Of a DNA stretch of 64,000 nucleotides, positions 50,676 to 60,359 are shown piece after piece. Numbering within the stretch: the first letter of the stretch is position 1; each line of letters opens with the position of its first letter. The position numbers were made by a program, and so were the translations under genes. This stretch comes from Actinomycetes bacterium (lineage in GTDB: Bacteria; Actinomycetota; Thermoleophilia; Solirubrobacterales; Solirubrobacteraceae): assembly GCA_021820105.1 (NCBI GenBank), contig JAKAED010000002.1, positions 1 to 64,000 of the forward strand, given 5' to 3'. A model generated the notes under the pieces. It ran no database searches. It had not been told where the DNA came from and saw only the letters and a list, made by a program, of their open reading frames with translations.

Positions 50676-53600
50676 TCAGAAGCGTTCAGAGATCGCGAGC
50701 AGGAGGTCACGGACAGGCGCTGAGGCGCCGGTTAGGGACCTCCTGAGGCCACTCCACCGGTGGTGATGAGCAAGACGCAGGACTCTCGTGGCCACCGCCC
50801 GCTTGAGCAGATGCTGGTTCTGCATCGCGGTGATGATTTGGATTGCGCCTGAGCTTGTGAGCCCGCGGAGGGCGCGGCGGTACGGAGTGGTCGGGAGCGG
50901 CGTGCGCAGGGACGGGATCAGCCCGGTCGCCTTCGGGTGCGTGAGCTGACGCACGAGCACCTCGAGCACGATGGTCGGCACACCCCGCTTGGCGAGCGCC
51001 TGCTCGAAGCGGTGGTTGGCCGCCGCGACCTGCGCCCGGGTGAGCACGGGCGCGGAGCCGGCGCCGGCGATCGCCCGGGCAAGCGCCAGGTTGGCGGCGT
51101 GCCAGCGGGAGAGCGCCCCGACCATCTCACCGTCGAGCGCAGCCACCATCGCCGCCTGCAGCTGGACCGCACTTGCGTCACCGGCGGCTGCCGCCTGACC
51201 ATCGCGTTGGATCGCCGTGACGAGTGCCGTCGACACGTTGGCCGCGGTCCGCTCGGCCGTCTGCGCCGCGGAGAGCTGCCCGTGCACCGCCGCGCACCGC
51301 GACCGCGTGAGCGCAACCGGGCAGGAGACCCGGGACGCCGAGGCGCCGCGGGGCAGCAGGATCTTCTGATCTGGCCGCATCGGGCCGTGCTTCGCGGCCT
51401 GCGCAGAGAGATCGCGCGGCTGCCGCCTGAGACCCGAGTGCCGAACCGCAGCGGTCGAACCCGTCGCACCGCGGGCGCTCACGGCGCGACGCTGCGGAAG
51501 GCGCGTGCGTACGAGCAGCTGGAAGCTGCTGGTGTCATAGGGCCGGACGCGCAACGTCGCGCTGTAGAGCAGGTTCGACGCGAGGCTCGTCGTGCTCGAG
51601 TTAACGCTTGTCGAGGTGGCGATCTGAGTGACCGGGGCAAGCGTCGTCTGGGTCGCACTCGAGGTGCTCGAGACCTGGCTACTGACCGCCGTCGAACCGG
51701 TCGTCGAGGCCAGCGAGGATTGGGCCGTGGCCGTGAGCGTCCCGGTGATTTTGTACGTGCCGTTCGTCGATGAGTACGGCAGCTGCACGCTCGTCCGCGC
51801 GGTGCCGGTGAGCATCGCCTGCAGGCTCGTGCTCAATGTGGGGAAGAACGCGGGTCTTGGGATGCTCGCGATCCGCCAATCCCCCGGCTGGGTCGGCACG
51901 CCCGTTCCCCAGGGCAAGCTGGTACCGGGGAAGGGCAGGAAGACGTAGCCGGTGCTCGTGTCGAACGGCGGGAGCGTTCCCGACAGCCCCGGCGGCGTCG
52001 TCGGACAGGTGATCGCGATGTCCCCGTTCGATTTGGCGCCCGCCGGTGCCGTGTCGAGCAGGAACGGGGTGAACGCCTGCCCGAGGATCGCAGTGTTCCC
52101 CCACGTGGTGGATGTCTCGTTCGAGAGCGCCGGCGGACTGCCCGCACTGATCGGACTGGGCCCGTAGGGCAACGTGATGAGCGGCGCACCGGACGGCCTG
52201 AGGAACAGGTCGGAGGGCAGCGAGGCGGACGTGCCGGAGGGAGAGAGATTGCACCGCCACGTATCCAGTGCGCCGCTGGAGGTGACGCTGGCGTATACCA
52301 GCTGTCCACTGAGGCTCGTGATCGCGGCTCCGGCCGCGTAGTTGCCGTTCGCGTCGACGTAGTCGGTCCATTGCTCGCTCCAGGTCCATCTGGCACCGAT
52401 GTAGGGCACGCCGGGTTGCGGCTGACCGGGCGGAACGGACACGGAAGTACCTGCAGGGCAGGCGGCGTTGGTCCCACCGCACGGGTTTCCGTACTCGAGG
52501 GTGCCGTCGTATTCGAGGTGAATCGGCAGCGGGGTGGTGAGCGACGGATCGCCGACCGTATAGGTGTAGGTCTGGGTGACGGGCTGCCCGCCGATCGACA
52601 CGCTCGCGGTGATTGTGTGACTCCCTGGCGTCGAGGTATCCAGCGGAACGCTGATCGTGACCGGGGTTCCACCGCAGTCGAGCACCGAGGCACAACCCCG
52701 GAGGCTTCCGCCGTCGGTCCCGACCTGGCAAGACTGGATGCTGATGCCCGACGGGTCACTGCAGTGGATGGTCAGCGCCGCCGATTGGAGCAGCTTCAGG
52801 GTGCTCCCAGCAGCGGGCGAAACGAGGTTCACCGTCGGCGTGTCAGGCTGGACGATCGAGAACTTGGTATCCGAGGTATGCCTTATCCCATCTGGATATT
52901 GCGTCCCCACGCTCAGTGTGTAGGCGCCCGGAACTCCGAGCTGCAAGCTTTCCCCAGGCGATATCGCTGCGCCCGTTGGGGACGGTGACAGACTCGCCTG
53001 ACAGGCGATCAGACTGGTCTGGAGGCCGCAGTCGAACTGGTAGGTCAGCGTCTCAGACGTCGCATAGATGGCGCCGTTCGCCGGACTCTGGATGGCCGGG
53101 CCGATCACGTCATAGTCGATCGTCTTTGTGGTGCTGAGCCCATCCGACGAGGTTGCCGTCACGGTGAAGCTGTGCGGTCCCAACGTGGAGGTATCGAGGA
53201 ACCTGAAGCCACTGGGAGATCCGACACCGTCCGTACACGTCGCGATCCCGGGACCGCCTGTGCCATCGGCGCACGTGAACGACTCGTAGGCGCGGTCATT
53301 GATGTAGGTGGTTTGCGTATGAGACGTGATTGTGGGCGGGGCGGCGACGTTGTAGGTGATGCTCTTGGTCGTGGAGGCCCCATCGGTCGAGGTGGCCGTC
53401 ACGCTGTAGGTCTCGCCGGTACCGATCGTCCCCGTCGGCAAGGATCCGGCGAACGTCCCGGCCCCGCTGTTCGTGTGCCCGCTGGAATCGCCGCAACCGG
53501 ACAGGCCGGGCCCGTACTGCCCCTCTGTACAGGTGAACGACGTTGGAGCGGTCGAGTCCTGCTGGAACCACTGCCCGCTCTTCAGGCCGATCGAGACCGA

Positions 53601-54980
53601 CGGCGGGGCGGCGACCGTATAGGTGATCCGCTGGCTCGCCGTCAACCCGTCCTTGGAGCGCGCCGTCACCGAGTAGGGGATGTTGGTACCCGGTGTGCTC
53701 GTGTAAAGATCCCCGTTAAAGCTCCCGGCGGACGCGTGATCGCTGCCGTTGGTGTCATCACAGGACAGCAGGCCGGAACCGACCGTCCCCTCCGCGCACG
53801 AGAACTGCGTGAGCACCACCTCGCCCTGGTAGTACGGCAACCCGCCCGTCGGGCTCAGCGGCGAGATCGACGCCGACGGAGACGTCTCGCCCGTGACCGA
53901 CGCCGGCGTGATCGCCACCGAATTCGGGGCCGGATACGGATCATTCGTGGTCGCCAGTGAGATCGCCGTCTGCGCGGTCCCGGTGCTCACCGTGATCGGA
54001 GTGACGCTCTCAGCGTTCGAGTTGGCGACAAACGCCTCGGTGCCATCCGGCAGGAACGCCACCCCGCGCGGATTGCTGCCAACCGTGATCGGCGTGCCGA
54101 CCGCATCGGTGGCCAGGGTGATCGGATACACCGTGCTCCCCGCCGTGCTGGTGCTCGTGACATACGCGACGGTCCCCGATGGATCGATCGCGATACCCAG
54201 CGGGTTCAGGACCGAGATCGTGTCGACCACCGAACCGCTGTTCAGGTCAACCTTCTGCACCTCATTCCCGGAACCTTCGGCCAAGTACGCGTAGCGACCA
54301 TCCGGCGTGATCGCGATCGCGAACGCACCGTGGGTCGAGATCGGCGTCATCACCGTATCGGTGGCGAGATCGATCGGAATCAGCTCACCCGTCCCCTGCA
54401 GGGCAGTCACGTACGCCCGGCTACCGTCCGGCGTGATCGCGATCGCAAACGGATCGATCGATCCGAGCCCGATCGGAGTCCCCGCCGTACCGGTGGTCAC
54501 ATCCACCGGCTGCACCGAGCCGGTGCCGTTCGAATACTCGTTCACGACCCAGGCCGTTTTGCCGTCGGGCGTTACCGCAACTCCGCGCGGCTGCACCCCG
54601 ACCGTCGGTCCTGCAGCGAGCGTGGTTGTCGCGGTGGTAATCGGGTCAAACCAGCCGGGATTGAGGTTGTTATCCACCGTCGAATACACCGCCTGACCAT
54701 CCGGACTCGCCGCCAAGCCGTAGACGATCGTCGACGTGGCCAAGCCCACAGACTGAGGTGCCGTCAGGGTCGCAGTCACCGTGTCGGTCGCCGGATTGAT
54801 CACGAACACGCGGCCGTTCGCACCGACGTACACCATCGGCGACGCCGAAGCGACGGACGCGGCAAACAGCTGTCCGATCAACAGAATCAAGAGCAATCCG
54901 CGGATTCGGCCAGCGCCAAACCTACGCGAAGAACTGGCGGCACCAACAAGCCACCGACACAAAGCGCGCACCATTCCCAT
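50676..54980 (-). CDS. giant secreted protein: YVTN-type beta-propeller plus Ig-like repeats
   Basis: Repeats VYVGANGRVFVINPATDTVTATL, GVAVTPDGKTAWVVNEYSNGTGSVQPVDVTTGTAGTPI, FAIAITPDGRYAYLAEGSGN; later SDGLSTTKTITYNVAAPP repeats. Confidence 0.88.
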   Translation of the reverse strand: MGMVRALCRWLVGAASSSRRFGAGRIRGLLLILLIGQLFAASVASASPMVYVGANGRVFVINPATDTVTATLTAPQSVGLATSTIVYGLAASPDGQAVYSTVDNNLNPGWFDPITTATTTLAAGPTVGVQPRGVAVTPDGKTAWVVNEYSNGTGSVQPVDVTTGTAGTPIGLGSIDPFAIAITPDGSRAYVTALQGTGELIPIDLATDTVMTPISTHGAFAIAITPDGRYAYLAEGSGNEVQKVDLNSGSVVDTISVLNPLGIAIDPSGTVAYVTSTSTAGSTVYPITLATDAVGTPITVGSNPRGVAFLPDGTEAFVANSNAESVTPITVSTGTAQTAISLATTNDPYPAPNSVAITPASVTGETSPSASISPLSPTGGLPYYQGEVVLTQFSCAEGTVGSGLLSCDDTNGSDHASAGSFNGDLYTSTPGTNIPYSVTARSKDGLTASQRITYTVAAPPSVSIGLKSGQWFQQDSTAPTSFTCTEGQYGPGLSGCGDSSGHTNSGAGTFAGSLPTGTIGTGETYSVTATSTDGASTTKSITYNVAAPPTITSHTQTTYINDRAYESFTCADGTGGPGIATCTDGVGSPSGFRFLDTSTLGPHSFTVTATSSDGLSTTKTIDYDVIGPAIQSPANGAIYATSETLTYQFDCGLQTSLIACQASLSPSPTGAAISPGESLQLGVPGAYTLSVGTQYPDGIRHTSDTKFSIVQPDTPTVNLVSPAAGSTLKLLQSAALTIHCSDPSGISIQSCQVGTDGGSLRGCASVLDCGGTPVTISVPLDTSTPGSHTITASVSIGGQPVTQTYTYTVGDPSLTTPLPIHLEYDGTLEYGNPCGGTNAACPAGTSVSVPPGQPQPGVPYIGARWTWSEQWTDYVDANGNYAAGAAITSLSGQLVYASVTSSGALDTWRCNLSPSGTSASLPSDLFLRPSGAPLITLPYGPSPISAGSPPALSNETSTTWGNTAILGQAFTPFLLDTAPAGAKSNGDIAITCPTTPPGLSGTLPPFDTSTGYVFLPFPGTSLPWGTGVPTQPGDWRIASIPRPAFFPTLSTSLQAMLTGTARTSVQLPYSSTNGTYKITGTLTATAQSSLASTTGSTAVSSQVSSTSSATQTTLAPVTQIATSTSVNSSTTSLASNLLYSATLRVRPYDTSSFQLLVRTRLPQRRAVSARGATGSTAAVRHSGLRRQPRDLSAQAAKHGPMRPDQKILLPRGASASRVSCPVALTRSRCAAVHGQLSAAQTAERTAANVSTALVTAIQRDGQAAAAGDASAVQLQAAMVAALDGEMVGALSRWHAANLALARAIAGAGSAPVLTRAQVAAANHRFEQALAKRGVPTIVLEVLVRQLTHPKATGLIPSLRTPLPTTPYRRALRGLTSSGAIQIITAMQNQHLLKRAVATRVLRLAHHHRWSGLRRSLTGASAPVRDLLLAISERF

Positions 54981-55101
54981 TGCCCGGCCTCCCTCTCAGT
55001 CCCAGCGCCAACCGTCAGCCGGCGCCCTCATCCATCCCGTACCGCGACGACGCGCGGGAGCTTAACACGAGCTCAAGACGCTGAGCAAGAAAAACAGGAA
55101 T

Positions 55102-55809
55102 TCAGGCGGCGTCGCTCAGCTCCAGGAAGCGCTCCACCGACGCCTCCTGGTGTGCGATCTGGTCGGCCAGGTCCCTGGCGTGGCGGGATGAGCGCTCCAT
55201 GAAGTCGATCACGCAACCCTCGGGATCCTCCGCCAGCGGGTAGACGTGCGCGACCTCCTGCTGGATGCAGGCGATCCCCACCGGCGGCTGGCCGGCGGCG
55301 AGCGTGCGCGCGTTGCAGACCGGTGTCACCACGACGCCCGACTCCGGCGCCACCAGCGCGGTGGGCATCAGACGCGGGAGCGGCGAACGGGCCGGAAGCT
55401 CAACGGAGGTCCTGATGACGACCTTGCCCAGCAGCTCAAGCAGCGCCTCGCGCCAGAGCTCAAGCACGACATCAGCGCCCAGCACGGCGTCGCGCAGAGT
55501 GCGCGCCTGCTCCGCGTAGAGGCGCTGCGCCTCACCGCGGTCGGCGGCATCGGCCAGGTCCAGGTCGCACGGCACGCGCAGCAGCTCAGCCGGTGACACG
55601 CTGGCGCCGGCGCCACGGCTGCCGGGCGTCAGGTAGGTCTGAAGCGTGCCGAGATCCCGGCGCGCGTAGAAGATGACGGTGACAGCCTCACTCACAGGCA
55701 GGCCGTCGATACGCAGTGAGACGCTGACAGCAGAGGCCGCATCGAGCAGGGCGCGCTTCAGGAGCTCCTCGGCATCCCCGCTGCGATCCTCGTTGACTTC
55801 ATCTTGCAT
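55102..55809 (-). CDS. hypothetical protein
   Basis: 235 aa coherent ORF. Confidence 0.65.
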   Translation of the reverse strand: MQDEVNEDRSGDAEELLKRALLDAASAVSVSLRIDGLPVSEAVTVIFYARRDLGTLQTYLTPGSRGAGASVSPAELLRVPCDLDLADAADRGEAQRLYAEQARTLRDAVLGADVVLELWREALLELLGKVVIRTSVELPARSPLPRLMPTALVAPESGVVVTPVCNARTLAAGQPPVGIACIQQEVAHVYPLAEDPEGCVIDFMERSSRHARDLADQIAHQEASVERFLELSDAA

Positions 55810-55992
55810 CTCTCACCTCCAGGCTTTTGAAGGATGGGATATGCGTACCCATTTATTCACAACTTCAGGACGGATGCAATTAACGCTTGTATCGGTTGTT
55901 ATTAGCGCTTGGTTGAGCCGCAGGACCGTCATGAGCGCCCGGCATTGACTCCGGCGCGGTGATCCGTTCCGCATCGGGTAGCCTGATTGGCG

Positions 55993-56322
55993 ATGAAGAA
56001 GCTCGCCTACCAGCCGTTCTCGCTCATCTTCGGTGCGCTCGGCACACGTGTCGGCAAGCAGATGTTCAAGGCCATCTGGGAGCGCGTCTCCGCCGAGCCG
56101 AAGCCGGAGGCCAAGGCACCTGAGATGAGCCTCCGGCGCGTGGCACTCTCCGCTGCGCTTGAGGGCGCGACCAGGTCAGCCGCCACAGCCGTGGCGGGGC
56201 AGCTCTCAGTCCGAGCCTTCCACTTCCTGTTCGGCGTATGGCCGGTGCAGGGCAAGCAGGCTGCCGACGGTTCGGGCTCCTCTGAGCCAGAGTCGGCCGC
56301 GGCGCCCAGCAGCGCCGCCTGA
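55993..56322 (+). CDS. DUF4235-like protein
   Basis: MKKLAYQPFSLIFGALGTRVGKQMFKAIWERVSAEPKP...LRRVALSAALEGATRSAATAVAGQLSVRAF. Confidence 0.75.
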   Translation: MKKLAYQPFSLIFGALGTRVGKQMFKAIWERVSAEPKPEAKAPEMSLRRVALSAALEGATRSAATAVAGQLSVRAFHFLFGVWPVQGKQAADGSGSSEPESAAAPSSAA

Positions 56323-56370
56323 CGCGGCTCGTAACCTGGACCGACCGGTCCACTGAGCGCACCGGCCTTC

Positions 56371-56406
56371 GCCACCTGCGCCGGCCTCGCCACCTGCGCC
56401 GGCCTC
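56371..56406. repeat. 18-bp direct repeat x2
   Basis: GCCACCTGCGCCGGCCTC twice. Confidence 0.85.
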
Positions 56407-56420
56407 CCCACTGGCTCAGG

Positions 56421-56500
56421 CCTCCAAGCCGCTCACGCCTCCAAGCCGCTCACGCCTCCAAGCCGCTCACGCCTCCAAGCCGCTCAGGCCTCCAAGCTGC
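56421..56500. repeat. 17-bp tandem repeat x4 plus a partial copy, reaching into the 3' end of the 56484 CDS
   Basis: CCTCCAAGCCGCTCACG starting at 56421, 56438, 56455, 56472, partial at 56489. Confidence 0.92.
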
Positions 56501-57050
56501 CGGCCGCGGTGCCGTTCTGCGCGCGCATCGCCACCGCGATCGCCGCGATGGCGATGCAGGCGACGGTCAGCGCGAGCACCCAGGGCTTACGGCTGTCACT
56601 TCCTGTGACAAGGCCGTGCGCGACCGCCAGCGGCCAGGCGGCGTAGGCAAACCAGTGCACGAACCGCCAGGCCGTGTAGCCCAGGCGCATACGCGCCAGA
56701 CTGGTCACGACGATCGCGATCATGAGGTCAAACGCGAGCGCCCCCATGCCGGTCCAGAACGGCTTGAAGGACGACCCCCACGGCAACACGGCTGCGCTCA
56801 GCGGTACGTGCACGTACTGATCCAGCATGATCATGATCACGTGGATCGCCACCACGGTGATTGCAAGCAGGGAGACGTCACGGTGAAGTGCCCTGATCGC
56901 AAAGCGCGGCCAGCGTTCGGTGGCGACACGCAGCGGCCCGAGCACCCCGAGCACAACGATCCCTGTGAGCAGCACGAGCGCCACCAGACCGGTGGCTCTG
57001 GAGAAGTACCAGGCCCAGGTGGAGGCATTGGCAACAACGGCGATGCTCAC
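56484..57050 (-). CDS. ferric reductase-like transmembrane protein
   Basis: WYFSRATGLVALVLLTGIVVLGVLGPLRVATERWPRFAIRALHRDVSLLAITVVAIHVIMIMLDQ; 4-nt overlap with apbE-like gene. Confidence 0.88.
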   Translation of the reverse strand: MSIAVVANASTWAWYFSRATGLVALVLLTGIVVLGVLGPLRVATERWPRFAIRALHRDVSLLAITVVAIHVIMIMLDQYVHVPLSAAVLPWGSSFKPFWTGMGALAFDLMIAIVVTSLARMRLGYTAWRFVHWFAYAAWPLAVAHGLVTGSDSRKPWVLALTVACIAIAAIAVAMRAQNGTAAGSLEA

Positions 57051-57970
57051 TGCTCGTCTCCATCCGGTGGCCAGCCAGCGAGATGACGAACTTGGCCTGC
57101 CTGGTCCACGAGTCGCGCCGGGAAACCGTGATGCTCAAGCCAGTCCGGCGCCGCCTCACCCAGCACGATCGCGGCGGTGCTGGCGGTGTTGGCGTCCACG
57201 CAACTGTGAGCGGTCACGCTGACCGTGCGCCACGGACCACACGTCGGTCGACCTGTGACGGGGTCGATCAGGTGGTGCACCGCGTCCGCGCCCGTCCCGG
57301 AATGGCGCACGGTGGTTGAGGACGTTGCCAGTCCGCCCTCCCGGATGGCCACGTTCTGGCCAGGCCCGTCGCCGCGACGGTGATCGTCGGTCACGCGAAC
57401 CCCCCAGCCGCCAGGCGGTGGTGTGCCGGCCACGGCAATGTCGCCGCACAGGCTCACGAGCACACCGCAGCCGGCCATGGCGCAGGCATCCTTCGCGGCC
57501 AGATCAGCGGCCAATCCCTTGGCGGTCGCGCCCAGGTCAAGCTGGACACCCGGTGGCCGTAGGACGCTCTGTGTCGCCTCATCAACGCTCACGACCGCGT
57601 AACCGGGAGCCGGCCGGACCCGGAACTCGCCCGCGCCCCCAGAGGGGTTGATGCGATGCGCGAACAGCGCCTCACCAACGGTGGGATCAACGGCGCCGCC
57701 CGTCAGCTGCGCAGCACGCAGCGCGGCGCGGATCGCCTCAAGGAGCAGTGGTCCGACCGCCACCACGCGCGCGGGAGAACGGTTGAGCCGCGCCAACTCG
57801 GAGTCCTCCCGAAAGCTCGAGCAGGCCAGATCAAAGGCGTCGACGACGCGCCGCACCTGTGCGACAGCTGCAGCCAGGCGGTCCTCCTCGGTCACGGCGA
57901 CAACAGCTGTGCCTCCCCACAGGCCAAACTCGTCGATGCCATGAGCCGGCGGCGCCGTCGCGCCCGCCAT
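57047..57970 (-). CDS. apbE: FAD:protein FMN transferase (ApbE)
   Basis: FREDSELARLNRSP, VQLDLGATAKGLAADLAA, VSLCGDIAVAG, HHLIDPVTGRPT. Confidence 0.92.
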   Translation of the reverse strand: MAGATAPPAHGIDEFGLWGGTAVVAVTEEDRLAAAVAQVRRVVDAFDLACSSFREDSELARLNRSPARVVAVGPLLLEAIRAALRAAQLTGGAVDPTVGEALFAHRINPSGGAGEFRVRPAPGYAVVSVDEATQSVLRPPGVQLDLGATAKGLAADLAAKDACAMAGCGVLVSLCGDIAVAGTPPPGGWGVRVTDDHRRGDGPGQNVAIREGGLATSSTTVRHSGTGADAVHHLIDPVTGRPTCGPWRTVSVTAHSCVDANTASTAAIVLGEAAPDWLEHHGFPARLVDQAGQVRHLAGWPPDGDEQ

Positions 57971-58356
57971 CAGGAGCCCCCGGAGATGATCCCGCCGCCG
58001 GTTGAGGAGGCGCTGGGCGGCACACCACCGCCAAACGAGTTCTGCGCGCTCGAGCTGCCGCCGACGATCCCTGAACCGGATCCACCGCCGCTGCTGCTTG
58101 AGCCGCCTGACCCACCGCCGAAGTTGGAGACGCCCGAGCCAGTGCCCGAGGTGGTTCCGGCCGCAGTCCTACTGCTGGCGTGGGCGACGCGCGTGAGGTC
58201 CAGATACCCCACGATCCCGAAGGTGGCCCACACGACACCGGCCACCACCGCGGCGCGGGTGGTCGCGAGTCGTGTGAGCACCACCTGCCGGCGTTGGATC
58301 GCCTGGCGGCGGAGATGCTCACGCCTGGGGTCGGGCTGGTGGGCTGGGATCTGCAT
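57970..58356 (-). CDS. small membrane protein with Gly/Ser-rich tail
   Basis: MQIPAHQPDPRREHLRRQAIQRRQVVLTRLATTRAAVVAGVVWATFGIVGYLDL...GSGVSNFGGGSGGSSSSGGGSG; abuts apbE. Confidence 0.7.
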   Translation of the reverse strand: MQIPAHQPDPRREHLRRQAIQRRQVVLTRLATTRAAVVAGVVWATFGIVGYLDLTRVAHASSRTAAGTTSGTGSGVSNFGGGSGGSSSSGGGSGSGIVGGSSSAQNSFGGGVPPSASSTGGGIISGGS

Positions 58357-58440
58357 GTGGGAAGCGTGAGTCCTCTGCTTGAGAGAATGGTAAGACCCAC
58401 GGCACCGGCGTCCTCTCAGAAGCCCAGCAGAGCACCGCCC

Positions 58441-58476
58441 GGGTTTGCCCGTTTCCCGCTGGAACCGGGCAAACCC
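58441..58476. terminator. hairpin between the 58534 gene and the ApbE operon
   Basis: GGGTTTGCCCG-N14-CGGGCAAACCC. Confidence 0.5.
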
Positions 58477-58533
58477 ATGAAACGGCCCATCAGGTGCATC
58501 CGGCCGCGACGGCGCCAACGTCGCGGCCCCGGG

Positions 58534-59073
58534 CTATTGGACCGTCGCGCAGTCCGCCAGCACCCTCACGCTCTGGCCGCCGGCGGTCGCAACGAAGCCG
58601 ACATACCACTCGTCGTACGCTGCACTGCCCGTGGTGCCGCTGGACCATGGGAGCGACCACTCGATCGCTCCCCCGGAGCTGGCGACGTCGAACTCATAAC
58701 CGCCCCCGATCGCTGTCTGGCCGGCGGGACAGACGGCAACGGCGTGGAACAGACCAGCGCTGGGGCTGGAAGTGGTGGTCTCCACAACCCTGTAGTTGGT
58801 CAGGCCGGTGGCGCCCGTATCGCCCTTGGGCCCTTGAACGCCCTGCGGGCCGGTCGCACCCTGTGGTCCTGTCGGGCCCTGTGGTCCTGTCGCGCCCTGC
58901 GGGCCGGTCGCGCCCGCCCTGCCCCTGGCGCCGTGCAGTGCCTTCAGCACCTTGGGTGAGACCTGCTTGGTGGAGGTGATGAGGTAGTGGCTGGCGGCTA
59001 TGGCGCCGCCACTCATCGCGAACAGCAGCGCCAAGGTCGCCACGACGTTGGCGTACGTCAGTTTGCTTCGCAT
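58534..59073 (-). CDS. secreted collagen-like ([10 protein letters not shown]) protein
   Basis: [37 protein letters not shown] then [43 protein letters not shown]. Confidence 0.85.
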   Translation of the reverse strand: MRSKLTYANVVATLALLFAMSGGAIAASHYLITSTKQVSPKVLKALHGARGRAGATGPQGATGPQGPTGPQGATGPQGVQGPKGDTGATGLTNYRVVETTTSSPSAGLFHAVAVCPAGQTAIGGGYEFDVASSGGAIEWSLPWSSGTTGSAAYDEWYVGFVATAGGQSVRVLADCATVQ

Positions 59074-59237
59074 CTGATTGTCCCCTTTGCCCGTTGCAAT
59101 GCGAAGGACGGACTCTATTTGGAGACGGCCGCCGTGTGTGATTGAGATCGACATCCGGAGTCGGCACCCCACCTCTCGCGTATGCCGCCACGAAGCGCAC
59201 CGCTGTGCGGCGCGTCGCAGGGCCCCGGCGGACTCAA

Positions 59238-60257
59238 TCAGAACAGCTGGTTCTCGCCACCGAACACGTCGGAGACGGAACCGTCTGTGAAGATCTGACG
59301 GATCGAGCTGGTCAGCAGATCCGCCACGGAGAGGATCTTGATGAAGTCGGGCGCACCCGCCGGCAGCGGCACGGTGTCGGTCACCACCACCTGCTCGAAG
59401 CCGCAGGCTGCCAGGTTCTCAAAGGCGTTGCCGGAGAAGAGTCCATGGGTGGCAGCCGCATACACGCGGCTGGCGCCCGCGTCCTTGACGGCGGCGGCCG
59501 CGGCCTTGAGCGTGCCGGCGGTGCCGATGATGTCGTCGACGATCACCGCCGTCTTGCCACGCACGTCACCGATGACGTAGTTGATCTCCGCGATCTGCTG
59601 CGCGGGACGCTCCTTGTTGAGGATCGCGAGGTCCGCGCCCAGCTCCGAGGCAAAGCGCTTGTTGAGTTTCACGCGCCCGGCGTCGGGCGCCACCACGACG
59701 AGGTCATCCAGGCCGAGGTCTGAGAAGTACTGGGTGAGGATGAACATCGCGGTCATGTGGTCGCAGGGCTTCTGGAAGAAGCCCTGGATCTGGCCGGCAT
59801 GGAGGTCCATGGTGAGGATGCGGTCGATGCCGGCCGCCTCCAGCATGCGCGCCACCAGGCGCGCACTGATCGGTTCGCGGGGGGCCGACTTCTTGTCCTG
59901 ACGCGAGTACCCATACCAGGGGGTGACGGCGATCACCCGGTGCGCAGACCCGCCGACGGCCGCGTCGATCATCACCATCAGCTCCATCAGCGCGTCATTG
60001 GTGCTGACCGACTCCGCCGCGTTGCCACAGATCGGCTGGACGATGAAGACATCCGCACCTCGCACCGACTCTCCGTAACGGCAGTACACCTCGCCGTTGG
60101 CAAAGGTCTTGGTCGTGACCTGGCCCAGGGTGACTCCCAACCGATCGGCGATACGGCCCGCGAGGCCGCGGTTGGAGCGTCCCGAGAAGAGCATCAGGCG
60201 CTTGTCCTGATCGGCCCGCAGCTCGCTGGAGTCAAAGGGCATATCCATGACGCTCAT
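59238..60257 (-). CDS. prs: ribose-phosphate pyrophosphokinase
   Basis: [69 protein letters not shown]. Confidence 0.97.
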   Translation of the reverse strand: MSVMDMPFDSSELRADQDKRLMLFSGRSNRGLAGRIADRLGVTLGQVTTKTFANGEVYCRYGESVRGADVFIVQPICGNAAESVSTNDALMELMVMIDAAVGGSAHRVIAVTPWYGYSRQDKKSAPREPISARLVARMLEAAGIDRILTMDLHAGQIQGFFQKPCDHMTAMFILTQYFSDLGLDDLVVVAPDAGRVKLNKRFASELGADLAILNKERPAQQIAEINYVIGDVRGKTAVIVDDIIGTAGTLKAAAAAVKDAGASRVYAAATHGLFSGNAFENLAACGFEQVVVTDTVPLPAGAPDFIKILSVADLLTSSIRQIFTDGSVSDVFGGENQLF

Positions 60258-60359
60258 TGCTTCCCTGATGGTACGTGGCGAGGTGGACCGAACGCTGCCT
60301 GAGGAGAACACCTGCAGGGCCGTGGTGCGTTCATGCCATCCGCGTCGGCGAGTTCATCG

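Noticed and set aside
58437-58480. Riboswitch upstream of the ApbE operon
   Set aside because: Only a simple 11-bp hairpin was found; no match by eye to FMN, c-di-GMP, c-di-AMP or cobalamin consensus. Treated as a terminator-like hairpin.
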